From Eremomyces bilateralis CBS 781.70 (lineage: Eukaryota; Ascomycota; Dothideomycetes; Eremomycetales; Eremomycetaceae), in assembly GCF_010015585.1 (NCBI RefSeq), contig NW_022985071.1, positions 956,100 to 1,020,099 of the forward strand: a DNA stretch of 64,000 nucleotides, written 5' to 3'. The notes under the pieces were generated by a model, which ran no database searches, was not told the DNA's origin, and saw only the letters and a list, made by a program, of their open reading frames with translations. The position numbers and the translations under genes were made by a program. Each line of letters begins with the position of its first letter. Positions within the stretch are counted from its first letter, which is position 1. Positions 11,616 through 24,583 of the stretch are shown piece by piece.

Positions 11616-12525
11616 ATGCGCAACCCTTCCTCCTTGCGCCCCTGGCCCTGCTTTTGCGCATCCCTTACTGCAGCTTCTAGGGACAACCGGACAGTTCAAC
11701 ATCTTCGCTGCGGCTCAACTGTCGGTTAAGGCGCCAGGGACTACATCAGGGCCCTCAACGCTAGCATGACAACAGTGTCGGTTCCCTTCCACACGAACGC
11801 GGGCCGTCCTCGCCAAACGCCAGTCCCCTATCGCGGTTCCCGCCGTCTTCCATACCGTCGCCACCACCGCCAAAGCCTGCAACTTCACGCAGGCGATGGC
11901 CAACGCCCAAGTTGCACAACTGAACAAGGCCTAAAATCCCTACGGCATCTCCTTTATCCTTGTAGACACCACTTTCACTGTGAGCGACGTGAGAACCGTC
12001 AGCGCCGGCGTCGCGGACGATGCCATGAAGCGGGCGTTACGGCAGGGCACGTATGCGACCTTGAACATCTACTTCTAGACCGACATAGATGGTGGGGTGC
12101 TGAGACGCTGCACGTCGCCATCCGCGCTAGACGCGCCACCGCCAGCCGACCGAAGTCTCTACTTCTTCGACGGCTGCAATATCATGGCATCCACGATGCC
12201 CGGCGGTGGCGAATTGAGCTATGCCCAAGGCATGGCCGCCGTGCATGAGACGAGTCACTGGATGGGGTTGCTTCACACATTCGAAGGGGATTCGTGTACA
12301 AGCGACGGGGACTTTATCGCGGACACGCCGCAGCAGTCGGTCAGCACTGACCAATATCCCAGGAGTCCGGCCAAAGACACGTACCCTGATCAGCCTAGAT
12401 TGGATCCGATCTATAACTACATGGATTACAGCACGGACGAATGTTATGAAGGCTTCATGCCGATGCAGCATCAACGAATGATGGAGATGTGGGCCATGCA
12501 TCGGGCCGGACACGTTGCCGCATAG
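11616..12525 (+). pseudogene. Decayed secreted M43 (pappalysin/MEP1-like) zinc metalloprotease
   Basis: The translated remains follow the family order of fungal secreted M43 metalloproteases. A helix-forming KACNFTQAMANAQVAQLN segment is followed by NPYGISFILVDTTF and AMKRALRQGTYATLNIYF. Next come the zinc site HETSHWMGLLHTFEG (HExxHxxGxxH), the GDFIADTP motif and the Met-turn segment YNYMDYSTDECYEGFMPMQ. The last 140 residues, including the active site, are open. Upstream, in the same frame, stops occur at 11932-11934 (TAA) and 12076-12078 (TAG, where relatives have Gln after NIYF). The N-terminal signal-peptide part has drifted out of frame. There is no intron solution that removes both stops. 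Living relatives are extracellular proteases of about 280 residues. The left boundary is approximate. Confidence 0.85.
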
Positions 12526-12797
12526 TCAGCTGTATCCTGGACGCCGAGACCGACGGCCAATATGTTTCGTGTTTTCACTTGGATAATATTTTGTATATAG
12601 ACGGATTGGATACTGAATGGGCATCGTGTTCGGGAGGATTGATTGCCGCCTCGGTTAATTTGCATTGTCGATGGCCAGGTTTCCGATTATATACCACATA
12701 CTCCATCCGTACCTTAGCAATAACCCAAAAAATAAACAATACTTAAACATTGTCTTAACGAAGTTCATAGATATCATCAACTGCGCAATTAACTTGC

Positions 12798-12872
12798 ATG
12801 GTATCACGTACGGCGATTGAATTGGGAGAAGTGGACTGTACCTTTAGTTAATAATACGGAATATGGCGTCAC
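12798..12872. promoter_or_regulatory. Two candidate MetR/CYS3-type sites upstream of MET3
   Basis: ATGGTATCAC (12798-12807) and ATGGCGTCAC (12863-12872) each match the CYS3 consensus ATGRYRYCAT at nine of ten positions, with the same last-base mismatch. They lie 310-385 bp before the ATP sulfurylase start. The sulfur-control bZIP factors CYS3/MetR activate this gene in Neurospora and Aspergillus. Binding is inferred. Confidence 0.45.
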
Positions 12873-13180
12873 TGCAATCCAAAGAATTGCGCAATCGCCA
12901 AGACCGGGGTCATCAATAATCGGTCTAAGTCGGATCGGAAAATTTTGAATTACTGTTCAATTAATGGGGCATTTCGAATGAGATTGATCTACAGATTTCA
13001 TCCAAGTCCAGGTAAATCAGATCCTACCGGTTGTCATCTAACTGCTGTGTCATCGCGTACTAGATCCTGTCCTCGCACAAGCGTCAATCAGACGAGACAG
13101 TGCCCGATATCCTTGAACATCATCCCTTCCAACGCGAGAAAGCTTTCTGCTAGGCATTCAATTTCACGCACTAGTTAACA

Positions 13181-15157
<1,977 letters not shown>

Positions 15158-15380
15158 GGGGACGAAGAACTGGCGGATGATGGAAAGTGATGTGGGAAAT
15201 ATACTAGGTTCTATGTGACGTCGAAAGTTATGGCGAGCTGTCATTATCGCTTGTTGGCGACTTGATATAGATATTACACATGTACGCAGCTGAATCCGAC
15301 AGCGCGATTTTCATGCCTCTATTTGAATACACATTTTCGACGATCCATCGAGTGCGGCAAATATCATCCAATCCGTTCTT

Positions 15381-17528
15381 TCAGCCCGAGTCACCGAAGC
15401 GAGGATCCACCAGTGCGCCCAATTCCTTCTTTTTGTCCATCGCCAGGTCATTTCCCGCCTTCACCTGATCCTTGCATGCATTTAGCAACGACAAGGCCTC
15501 GGTATCGACTCGCCCTCTTAACGATCGAATTAGGCGGGGAACACATCGTCCGGTGGAGTAGAGGACTCCCATTGAACCTTCCATTTGCGCATGAAGAAGT
15601 AAAAGAGTCAGCAGAAGATATCGCGGTCCGTCCGTATTCATATCTCGAAGTTGCGCCCGCATCTGCATGAGCATTGTTTCTCTTGCTTCGCTCAGCTCAT
15701 CAGTAGTGGGGACAGAGATACGCAATTGTCCCCTGAGTTTGTCGGTGGCGCTTTGCAATTTGCGCATGGATTGGGCCGAATCCTCTCCGTCAGCCGGGAG
15801 ATTCAAGTTGAAGTCTTTGATCGCCTTGGCCGCCTTCGGGGAACGCTGAAGGCTAGAGGGACCGGCAGTCTTGATCTTAGGCCTGATAACATCCGCAAGC
15901 ATGTATGAGGTCAAGATCTCGGTCAACTGTTCTCGAAGAGACTCGTTGGATGGCTCTTGCAGATGTGATGATCGGAGCGAAGACGACCTCAGTTCCCACT
16001 CCAAAACAACCTCCTCCCACGTTTTTGCGAGCTCGATCATCAAGGATGACTCCAATGAAGAAAGTTGGGTGCTGAAAGAACCTCTCGCTCCCGTGGCAAG
16101 GCACGGTTTATAAACGGAGTTAACCATCTCAATCGGCACATCGTGTTTCGACGAGAGTGACTCAATCAAACTCGTAGAATTGAGAGTGAGCGCAGAACGG
16201 GAAGAGTGTTCCCACTGTGTTGCAGCTTGCGCCGCTGCAGCTGTTTTCGCGGCCTCGACCATGTCGTCTAACAGTTCGTCTCGGACGAGGAAATTTTCAT
16301 AGAGTTTTGAACCGGACCCTCCAGAGATAGATTCCAGAGCCTGATTCGTGATTTCACCCCTGACTTTCTTCGGCATGTCTTTGAATAGGTCCTGTGGAGT
16401 GTCAGTAAAGAAGCTTACAATACTCTGCACAATGCACGGGAAGTTTCACGAACACTAAGGTCGGCATATCCCAATTCTTCGAACGATTTTCGGGGTGATG
16501 ACCCTGCATTTGATAGCCATCGAGAAGAGACAACGGTATTTTGGGTAGCAATGAGATCTCCCGAAGCCGAGTGTTCAGCAAAGTAACTCTTCGCAGCTGG
16601 CACGCCGTCAAAGACAGCAGGGAATTGCAAGGAAAGAGAGGAAAACTCCAACCACGGGACCTGCCCAGACAGCAGATCCCCCACTTTATTGGCTAATTCG
16701 CCTTGAGGAGTGACTATAGGCGTAAATATGATGGTTTTGCCGTCACCCATGTCTTCGAGTTTGCCGTCGTTCTTTGCTGTTAGAGGACTAGCATACTCAA
16801 CGAAGCTTTCTCGGTCCAAACCATATAGGTCCTCTTTATGAAACTTGATAGACCTGTGGACCGTAAGCTTCAGATAATCCAATCACAGGATGTACCTACT
16901 CGTGTTTCATGGAAGCTTGCAAAAACCTCGTCTTCAGACCTTCCGTTGTCCTCCGTGAGACCTCGTCGTGGAAGATATAGGTCTTTTCCAGACCACCTTC
17001 AGGAACCCACTGTTTGAGGATCCAAGAGCCTTCCTTCAGAAGCTTTTGAGCAAGATCTGAGACACAAGTTTCGGCGATATTGGACGAACGTGCAAAATTC
17101 CCCACGGAGACAAACCCGTCCTTGGCCCTTTTGCGTAAGGAGTCTTCGATCTGCTTCATCAGGGCCAAAGGGATCAAATCCTCACCATGGAAAGACCGAG
17201 GCCCCGTTGCATTTTGCTTGACGAATTCCACATCAACATCAATCTGTGCAGCCACCGACGCGATGCTCCGGGGTTCAAGTGCTCCTTCGCTTTCCAACGC
17301 GTCCGTTATGGCGTTCAAACGGCTCTTGGTGCTGTAATATGCATTGCCAGACGGTGACGGGACAAGAAATGCTGAATAATCTGGCTCTGAAGAAGGATCT
17401 GCCCCTAAACTCACCACTGATGTCGCTGTCCCTTGACGGGGAAGTGCTATCAGAACCTCTTTAAAGTCTTTGACGGTAAAGATGTCGGAGCCATCCTGAG
17501 CTTGACTCCCCGCAAGATGAGATAGCAT
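15381..17528 (-). CDS. UFL1-like (UFM1 E3 ligase-like) winged-helix protein, candidate
   Basis: Three exons, complement(16900..17528), complement(16454..16853) and complement(15381..16391), give 679 residues. Introns are 46 and 62 nt; the second uses donor GTTCGT and acceptor CACAG, which keeps phase and fits the TACTGAC branch site. The N-terminal 230 residues look like successive winged-helix units. The order of features parallels human UFL1: a helix with IEDSLRKRAKDGFVSVGNFA, then VSDLAQKLLKEGSWI, then YIFHDEVSRRTTEGLKTRF. This matches the UFL1 pattern of a 'VTISEL' helix, a 'L..RLG.IISG' segment and 'VIF.E.FV.RHKA.IRGLF'. The C-terminal half is helical with an LLLTLLLLHAQMEG segment. The link to UFL1 rests on remembered patterns, not a search. 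It converges on MET3 (222 bp between stops) and shares a 531-bp promoter with the PDCD5 homologue. Confidence 0.6.
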
Positions 17529-18059
17529 GATATAAGGGGCCCGATTGCCGTTTATAAGATTGCGAATAGGACACTACGCACTCAGTTGGAGTTAATTGGC
17601 TTCGAAGTTCAAATGCTTGAGACTTGCTGTGGACCAGGGCAGCTGAATTTGCGGTCTTGGACCTACAAAAGCATTCGGACAGCCGAAGATGCACCTGGTC
17701 ACTTTCGAAATGTATTGATCCCTTACGCTCAAGCGGTGCCTAGCGATCGATACAGTAATTGGTATGAAAGAAAGCCTGTAGGTAATGTTCGTGATAGACT
17801 TGGAGTCGGATCTTCAGCTTTGTGTAGTAGTTACGTCTTACCATAGGGACCAATGCTGCCATGGAATTGTTGTTGCTGCTGCAATGCGCTGCAGCTGCAT
17901 ACCTGAGGCAACTAGGCAATAATAACTATTCTCATCCTGTCGTGAATTCCTGATGCTGTCTCAATCGACTCAGACCCCGCAAAGTTCGTAGCAAACCTCA
18001 TTGAGGACCTCAACAGGCAACAACACCCTCCGAAACGCTCAGTTTCCCTAATCACCGCT
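17529..18059. promoter_or_regulatory. Divergent promoter between UFL1-like gene and PDCD5 homologue
   Basis: The 531 bp lie between two divergent ATGs with no coding frame of interest. They must carry both promoters. I did not find a clear TATA box. Confidence 0.5.
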
Positions 18060-18561
18060 ATGGCAGACGCAGATTTGGAAGAGGTCAGTGCCAGTCTCGA
18101 TTTACGAACCGCTCCTCCAGGCTGACCAAGCCTAGATCCGCCGGGCAAGGCTTCAACAGCTCAGACAGGAGCAAGGTCCAGAGGGCCAGAGTTCGGGGGG
18201 TGATGATCAACAAAAGTAAGACTTTCGCGAAGCCTTACCTTTAGCAGCCGCTCATCCTGGATGCATCAGACAGCGCGAATCCGAAGCTCGATCACACATT
18301 CTCGGCCAAATCCTGACCCCGGGCGCGGCGGAACGTCTGGGACGGATTCGACTGGTCAAAGAATCACGAGCCACCGACGTCGAGAATCGATTGATCATGC
18401 TGGCGAAAAGCGGACAGCTTCGGCAGAAGGTATCGGAGGATCAGCTCAAGGACATATTGAACGCGCTCAGCGAGCAGCAGGCAAAGGAAGGGGAGCAGAA
18501 GGTGGTAGTCTCGCGGAGGAAGGGCTGGGATGACGACGACGATGACCTCCTCGATTTCTAA
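18060..18561 (+). CDS. PDCD5/TFAR19-family DNA-binding protein
   Basis: Three exons (18060..18083, 18136..18215, 18270..18561) encode 131 residues, normal for the family. The start MADADLEE followed by IRRARLQQLRQEQ matches the flexible N-terminal helix of PDCD5. The core has the ESEARSHILGQILTPGAAERLGRIRLVK triple-helix signature (shown here as its parts ARSHILGQIL and AERLGRIRLVK), then ENRLIMLAKSGQLRQKV and a KDILNAL helix. The tail ends with a Trp-Asp-rich WDDDDDDLLDF acidic cluster. PDCD5 proteins occur from archaea to humans; in eukaryotes they act in apoptosis or with the TRiC chaperonin. The role in fungi is not settled. The 3' end faces COQ4, with 101 bp between stop codons. Confidence 0.95.
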
Positions 18562-18662
18562 GTTCACGATCCGACATTCTACACGCCTCAATGTCGATAC
18601 GGCTGCATTTTCGGGTGTCGATTGGGCTGGCGTTATAGCTTGGAACAAGCCGGGGTTTGCAT

Positions 18663-19590
18663 TCAAGGGATAATTGTTTCCTCCGCTGCCTTCGCTGCCT
18701 TTCTCTTGTCTCTTTCGGCCTTTCGTATGGCCCGCAGATCGGGAGGCTGCTCTATACCAAGTCGATTTCTCAGTTCCTGGACATCAGTTTCCAGCTCCTC
18801 CTCCCAATATACGTTGATCACGTCATGCGAGTGTGTTCCATTGCGAAACGCCCAGGGCCCGTACGTCTCCCAAAATCTTCGCTTCTCGGCCGGCTTGAGC
18901 GTGAACACCGAAGCAACCGCGAGACCTGTCATCGGGAGCCGAGTGTTCGCGAATTCGAAGGCTTTGAGGGCCACCTCACCCTCTCGCATCGTTGGTAGAC
19001 CCGTCACTGCGTGGTAGAAATCGTGGGACTCACGATACCTCTGCATCACATAGGCACACTCCTCGTCATCTATATATCTAACCGCCGCTCGTGTATCCTG
19101 TTCCAGGTGTTCTCGTTCCAGCCAGGTGTAGAATGCGGCGCCGACGGTGTTGGACGGAAGCTTACTCAGGTAAGAGAGCGGAATGGTGGAAGAGGACATT
19201 CGCGGACGATCTCGCAGAATCCGGCGGCCTGTCGTGTCGGCAAGCATGATGTTGCGGAGTCGGTTAATAAAATAAGGCTGTGCAGTGAGTTCACCGAATG
19301 CAGCTATCATATCTATTGCACGACCGTGTTAGCGTTGCTTCTCTGCGAGAGATGGCGTCGCCCGTACCGCCGCGTCGCGGATTTAAGAATGACAACACCC
19401 CGGAGCCTAAGGTAAGTGCCGTTCGCTCGGCAAGAGTAAGGGGAACGTGAGCGTCATATTTTGGAGGAGGTCGATTAAGGACGGAGAATCTTCGACAGCT
19501 CGCGCAAACAAAGGGTCGGGTCGACTTGACGTCGGTGACGATGCTTGGTCTGATCAACCGTAACACTGAACTGGTTCTCAATCTCATCAT
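18663..19590 (-). CDS. COQ4: Ubiquinone biosynthesis protein COQ4, mitochondrial
   Basis: Two exons, complement(19368..19590) and complement(18663..19312), joined over a 55-nt intron, encode 290 residues. COQ4 sits on the matrix side of the inner mitochondrial membrane and organises the CoQ synthesis complex; recent work also ties it to removal of the C1 carboxyl group. The N-terminal 40 residues are Arg/Ser-rich without acids, as in a mitochondrial presequence. The metal-binding motif HDxxHxxxG is seen as [12 protein letters not shown], with [16 protein letters not shown] before it and [16 protein letters not shown] after it, all family hallmarks. Two adjacent ATGs (19590 and 19587) could serve as start. 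Length is normal. Confidence 0.96.
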
Positions 19591-20919
19591 TGATCCTGCT
19601 TGAACTCAAAAATGTATGAGACTACAGGACACACCGCTCCAGCGTTGGGATTGGACTGGAATAGGTGTGAAGGGTATTCCGTATGGAATTGTACATTCAA
19701 ACTTCGGAGGTGGAAAGTCATCACGTGACATGGCCTGACAAGCGGGTGATATCGAAGCAACGACAGATAGATTCCCCATTGATTCACTCTATGACCTCGA
19801 CACATCTCCAACCCTCAGCAAAATGAAGCGGATGAAAACTTGCCATGGAAATACACAAATGACAAAGACTATCCTCCATGCACTGAGGGTCTGGTAGCGA
19901 TTCACGCTCAAAGTCCGAGGAGCTATGCAAGGTGCAGCTCTGCTTCCGACATGAAGACCACCATCTACCACGACTCCAGGAGCTATCTGGAAGAAAACGA
20001 ACCTCAGCCTCGCCTTGTCCGGAGATACCTAACCAGGACATCCAATTGACGGCTGCTGCTGGGATGATCTGCAAAACTGATGATGCAAAGTTCCCGACCC
20101 TAACTATACTTCCACTCTTCCAGGGATGCCAGTGGCTGGGGCGAAAGTTCGAAACTGCACACACATGCTGTCATTGATACCGCCAGGACTAAGGACGGAT
20201 GCCGGAGCAACTGTTAAATCATGATCAATACACCGCAAACAAGGGCTTGTAGTCAGTGGAATACGGTTGTAACTTGTACATCAATACATCATCGGGCGCC
20301 ACAACCCCGCAATGACGCGCCCTGGAGTAGCGTATTCTAGACGCGATTCACCAACCAGAAGTCAGACTTCACTGGAATCTGGATGTCTGGTTCCATTGGG
20401 TGACGCTATGCCCTATGGGCCTGGCTGCCAGCTCTATACTGTGTCACTCTGTGCCCCATCTCGCGCTGCCTCGTCATCCTGCAGTGCTGTCGGGGATGGT
20501 ATGGCGCCACCGAGAGTAGACAGGAAGTGTATTTCGTAGAATGGAACCAATGTGGAACAAAGCTAACAGGGACACAGGACAGTGCAACAGAGAGCAAGAT
20601 CTCCAGCCACATTCTCCAATCCCCATGTCGCTTTTCCACCACTATCGGCTCTTTTTCTAGAGTCCAGATGCTTCCATTTTCCGTACTACTGCGTGTAGTC
20701 CATGTTCCTTTACTGGACCATAATTCTGCTGGAACAGACTGTTGATCAAACAGAATTCGATGAATCCATCACAGCACGATCCACTATTTCGTTTCGTTTT
20801 CTCCATCCCGATCCCTAAGTCGCCCTCCTACAGCGTACCGTATTTTTAACTGGACGGGATGATGTCATCGGTTGAATTTTCCTTTCAACGCCATACATCA
20901 CCGAAACAAAACATTTCAC

Positions 20920-20955
20920 TGCAAGCATCAGTGCAAGCATCAGTGCAAGCATCGA
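20920..20955 (+). repeat. 12-bp tandem repeat, three copies
   Basis: TGCAAGCATCAG is present three times head to tail; the last copy differs in its final base. It is non-coding and the copy number may vary between strains. Confidence 0.85.
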
Positions 20956-21376
20956 TGCATTACCATAATCAGTACAAAGTTGTCAGGTACCCAAACGATA
21001 CAATAACGGATCCCTGATGTCACTCTTCCGATTCTCCGGGCCAAACCAGGAATTACAATAGGCTAGTAACCAATCTGATTCCTTTATTCAATGTCTGTCT
21101 ACACTTCTGTTAACTTCACTTCCAACTTTCTACCATTCCCCGGGACCAGACCCTCTAGTAAGGCGGCTAACCCACACAAATGACCAAATCTGCCGTCCGC
21201 AGATGGGCAACTATGGGTACCGGTACCTACAGTATGTACATACAGTACCAGCAGAACCACAGTTTACTTCAAACTGTTCTGTGTAACAGTCGCCTCGTTG
21301 GACTTCCTTGTTGAGAACGAAAGTTTCGAAAGCGATACGTCGCCGTGACGTAATGCCATCCATTTCCTGCTGGAGA

Positions 21377-21432
21377 AGGGGCATGCACTGAGAATCAGTC
21401 CGTGAGAGGTGCCTGCCCTGTGTACATATAAA
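21377..21432 (+). promoter_or_regulatory. Stress-type promoter elements before the hydrophilin-like gene
   Basis: An AGGGG stress-response-like element (21377-21381) is followed by a TATAAA box (21427-21432) 145 bp before the ATG. The two together fit a stress-inducible gene; this is inference from short motifs. Confidence 0.4.
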
Positions 21433-21576
21433 CCCCATCTTGCTCTCCTGTTTCAATCTCACTTCACTTCCATCAAACCATCGATATCCTACCATCTTAT
21501 ACCACATCATTACTATTACCACTTCAACACAAACACCCTCAAAGACTTATATACAACACCAACATCAGACCTCAAC

Positions 21577-22907
21577 ATGCAACCCCAACACCATACCACG
21601 ACCGGCGGGCCGCACTCCAGCAATTTGGCGAACAAGTTGGGTAAGTGAACTATATGCTTGCCTTGCTGTTCGCACAGCTAACACTTCTCTAGACCCCCGC
21701 GTTGATACAGATCGAAACGGCCTTGGGGCTACGGGAGCTCCGGGTGCCTATAATGATGGCACTACCACTGCTGGCAGTGGCTTGACCGGCACCGGCCAAT
21801 ATCCCGATGGCACCACTGCAGACACTGGCTTGGCCGGAGCTGGCCATCACACTGCCGGTACTGGCTTGACTGGCACTGGCCATCAAACTGCCGGTACTGG
21901 CTTGACTGGCACTGGCCATCAAACTGCCGGCACTGGTTTGACCGGCGCTGGCCATCACACTGCTGGCACTGGCTTGACCGACAATCGCCATCAGACAGCT
22001 GGCACCGGGCTCACCGGCACCGGCCATCACACTGCTGGTACCACCGCTGGCACCGGGTTGACCGGCGCCGCCCATCACACGACTGGTACGACCGGCACCG
22101 GCCATCCTGCCAACATGACTGCCCAACACCCCACCGGCCCTCACTCCAGCAACTTGGCCAACAAGGCCGATCCCCGCATCGATTCAGACCGGGACTATAG
22201 CTCAAACCTTGGAGCTACGCACGCCCCTGGTGGCTCCCACACCGCTGGAACTCACACGACCGGAAATGGGTTGACAGGCGCCACAGCCGGAACTCACACG
22301 GCCGGCACTGCCCAACACTCCACCGGCCCTCACTCCAGCAACTTGGCCAACAAGGCCGATCCCCGCGTCGATTCAGACCGGGACTATAGCTCAAACCTTG
22401 GAGCTACGCACGCCCCTGGTGGCTCCCACACCGCTGGAACCCACACGACCGGAAATGGGTTGACAGGCGCGACAGGCGCCACAGCCGGAACTCACACGGC
22501 CGGCACTGGGTTGCCAGGAACCGGCCATCATACTACCGGAACCCACACGACCGGAAATGGGTTGACAGGCACCGGCCATCACAGTGCTGGAACTCATACG
22601 ACCGGCAATGGGTTGGCAGGCACCGACCATCATACCGGAACCACGGGACACACCACCGGAACTGGTGTGGGAGGCACCGCTGGTCATCACGCGAAAGGGA
22701 CCACTAGCCATCATCACACCGGCACTTCAGCCGTTGGGCCAGCGCCCCACACCGCTGGGCCTCACAAGGTACGAAATGAAACACTCGATTGCCTCAACTC
22801 GCGCTAACCGATCGCAGTCCGATGTTCTGAATAAGATCGACCCCCGCGTCGATTCCAACCAGGACGGCAGCCGCACCGTCGGTGGGAACAAGACTTATTC
22901 TGCGTAA
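21577..22907 (+). CDS. Repetitive Gly/Thr/His-rich hydrophilin-like protein
   Basis: Three exons (21577..21640, 21693..22768, 22818..22907) encode 409 residues. The motif GPHSSNLANK followed by DPRVDSD occurs near the N-terminus and twice more inside the protein; a shorter form (SDVLNKIDPRVDSN, then QDGSRTVGG) closes the C-terminus. Between them lie many near-copies of a 12-residue GTGLTGTGHHTA unit and later GTHTTGNGLTGTGHHSA units. The protein has almost no bulky hydrophobic residues, no Cys, no signal peptide and no membrane segment. High Gly and hydrophilicity are the definition of hydrophilins/LEA-like proteins that protect against drying. Proteins with this DPRVDSD motif are common in filamentous ascomycetes, with little known function. 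The internal duplication makes length differences between strains likely. The conserved exon ends with variable centre suggest that the terminal motifs matter. Confidence 0.85.
22118..22510 (+). repeat. 189-bp coding tandem duplication inside the hydrophilin-like gene
   Basis: A unit of 63 codons beginning near 22118 is repeated from 22307 with only a few base changes in the first 150 bp. The second copy has 9 extra bases (GCGACAGGC type) at the end of the conserved part. The similarity points to a recent unequal exchange. Confidence 0.85.
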
Positions 22908-23140
22908 GTCGCTTGATGGGGAATCGGCGGATGGATGAACATTCGCGGTGCTTTGAGACCCCTTAATTTGCATGGCACGACTCATGATATCCTTATGACG
23001 CTTCGTCAGAATCTTGTACTCTATAACTAGCTATATGCAGTCAATGATATCCAACTATATGACTTACTATATCTATCCAAGCAATGTTGCTCAACCCATA
23101 ACATGTCCCTCTCGTCTAGCAATGTGGTAACGTTACTTGA

Positions 23141-23404
23141 ATGCTTATGCGGTTCAATAGTACTGGCCATCGAAGTGGTATGGGAAGCACGCTATCCCAT
23201 CACTCTCACCACAAAGGCTCGACCCCGGTCCATCGGCGTGACAAGAGCGATACATCTCAAGTTCCCCCCTCGGTCTTTCGCACGGGGGGTAAACCGGTTG
23301 AGGTTGCTCACGATGGAGATCCCCATGATCATCGCCGCCGACACAGCTCGCGACAGGAGCGCGTCAGTGAGACGCTGACGAAGTACGGCTCAGGGCAGAA
23401 GTAG
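23141..23404 (+). CDS. Small His/Arg-rich open frame, doubtful
   Basis: An 87-residue ATG frame, rich in His, Arg and Ser (SHHSHHKG, HDHRRRHSSRQE), with no known domain. Its hydrophilic composition resembles the neighbouring hydrophilin-like gene 230 bp upstream, so it could be a small gene or a lost 3' exon. A competing frame on the same strand exists. Apart from this frame I see nothing in 22908-23824. Confidence 0.25.
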   Translation: MLMRFNSTGHRSGMGSTLSHHSHHKGSTPVHRRDKSDTSQVPPSVFRTGGKPVEVAHDGDPHDHRRRHSSRQERVSETLTKYGSGQK

Positions 23405-23824
23405 AAGCCTCCGAGGGCTCTGCTGCGAATGCTTTGTCTCTTCTATCTCCAGACGAAGCCTTGGGCCAGGGGATTTAGGAGAGGGCTCAATGGAAGCGGG
23501 GGGATGGAAGATGTGCCGTCATTTCTTTCTTGGGCGCCAGCGCAAGGTGTTTTGAGGTTAGGTCATGGATTAGCGGATAGTAATGGATCCTCATTCAAGT
23601 CTTCATTCAAATCTGGCTTGAAATCCAGGCGGTCTGATTTCCTCGAGCTTGTTCATGTTGTTCTCGTCAACTTGGCCCTCCATTAATTACCCCGCGTTCC
23701 CGTGCCAAGTCATTCGTGCCATATTCCGCTCTTCCAATGGAAGGTTAACGAAATCATCGGCAAGATGCAAGTTGCAGGCCTCGTCGAAGGTCCAAGCACC
23801 ATAAAAATACACACAGTATGACAT

Positions 23825-24583
23825 TCATGCCGTTGCACCGTTGAGATATGGAGCATCACCAGGCATCGATCCCACGACCCAGTCTCTCACATGCCCCTTC
23901 CAATCCGATATCCGCCCGCCCTCCATCCTAACCAAGACGACCTTCGTCTCATCGTCATTGATATAGCAATCCGTCCCGCCATCCTCCTCCAATCTCTGCA
24001 AATCCTCCCCCGCGGAAGAAGGCGTATTGTTCTCCAAGTGCTTCCGCCTCAGCCACCCCCCCTCCTCCTCCGACTCCACCAGCCGCGCCGTCCCATTCAA
24101 CGTCACCGAGATCGACGACAGCGCGCTCGTGTTGAGGTTCAGCAGCAGCGCGGCGAGGCCGGTCGGCCGCTGCGGGCCGGGTGGGGCCGGGTCGAGCGAC
24201 GGGGTGGCGGTGGTCGGGGGCGCGGGCTCGGACTCGGGGTCGCCGGTGTTGGAAGAGAGGGTCGGCGGGCGGTGGGAGACCCAGTCGTGGACGAGGAGGG
24301 CGACGCGGGGGTTGTGGAGGAGGTTGGCGGTCTTGGTGGAGGAAGGGGTGGTGGTCATGATGATGACGGGGTTGGGGTCCCAGGGGGTGGAGGGGAGGTA
24401 TGTGTAGTTCATGAGGGAGATGTGGGGGATGTTCTGGTGGCATGTGGAGAGGTGCAGCTAGGGCAGGCGGTTAGTCAAGCATATATAAAAGGTGGGGGTC
24501 TAGCCTACGAATCGCGCATTTTGTAAGCAGGTCACGACCTCCGGAGGGAGCGAAGCTGCAGAGTGGCTCGATGTGGAAGGCAT
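23825..24583 (-). CDS. PNPOx-like FMN-binding split-barrel protein (yeast YLR456W/YPR172W type)
   Basis: Two exons, complement(24509..24583) and complement(23825..24457), with a 51-nt intron, give 235 residues. The N-terminus LPPEVVTCLQNARFLHLSTC leads into SLMNYTYLP and PVIIMTTTPSSTKTANLLHNPRVALLVHDW, the beta-barrel core typical of pyridoxamine-phosphate-oxidase-like proteins in which small-molecule flavin binding is common. A Pro/Glu/Thr-rich insertion follows, then SSISVTLNGTARLV and the C-terminal DETKVVLVRMEGGRISDWKG. Relatives in yeast are YLR456W and YPR172W, of unknown substrate. The start is the only ATG in the first exon. The GC-rich insertion is strain-variable in appearance and is likely a loop. 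Confidence 0.85.

Larger units (their letters stand above)
19591..21576. other. 2 kb intergenic region between divergent genes
   Basis: Holds the COQ4 promoter on the left and the hydrophilin-like gene promoter on the right. Short open frames here overlap on both strands and show no domains. A small 12-bp tandem repeat lies at 20920-20955. Confidence 0.5.
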
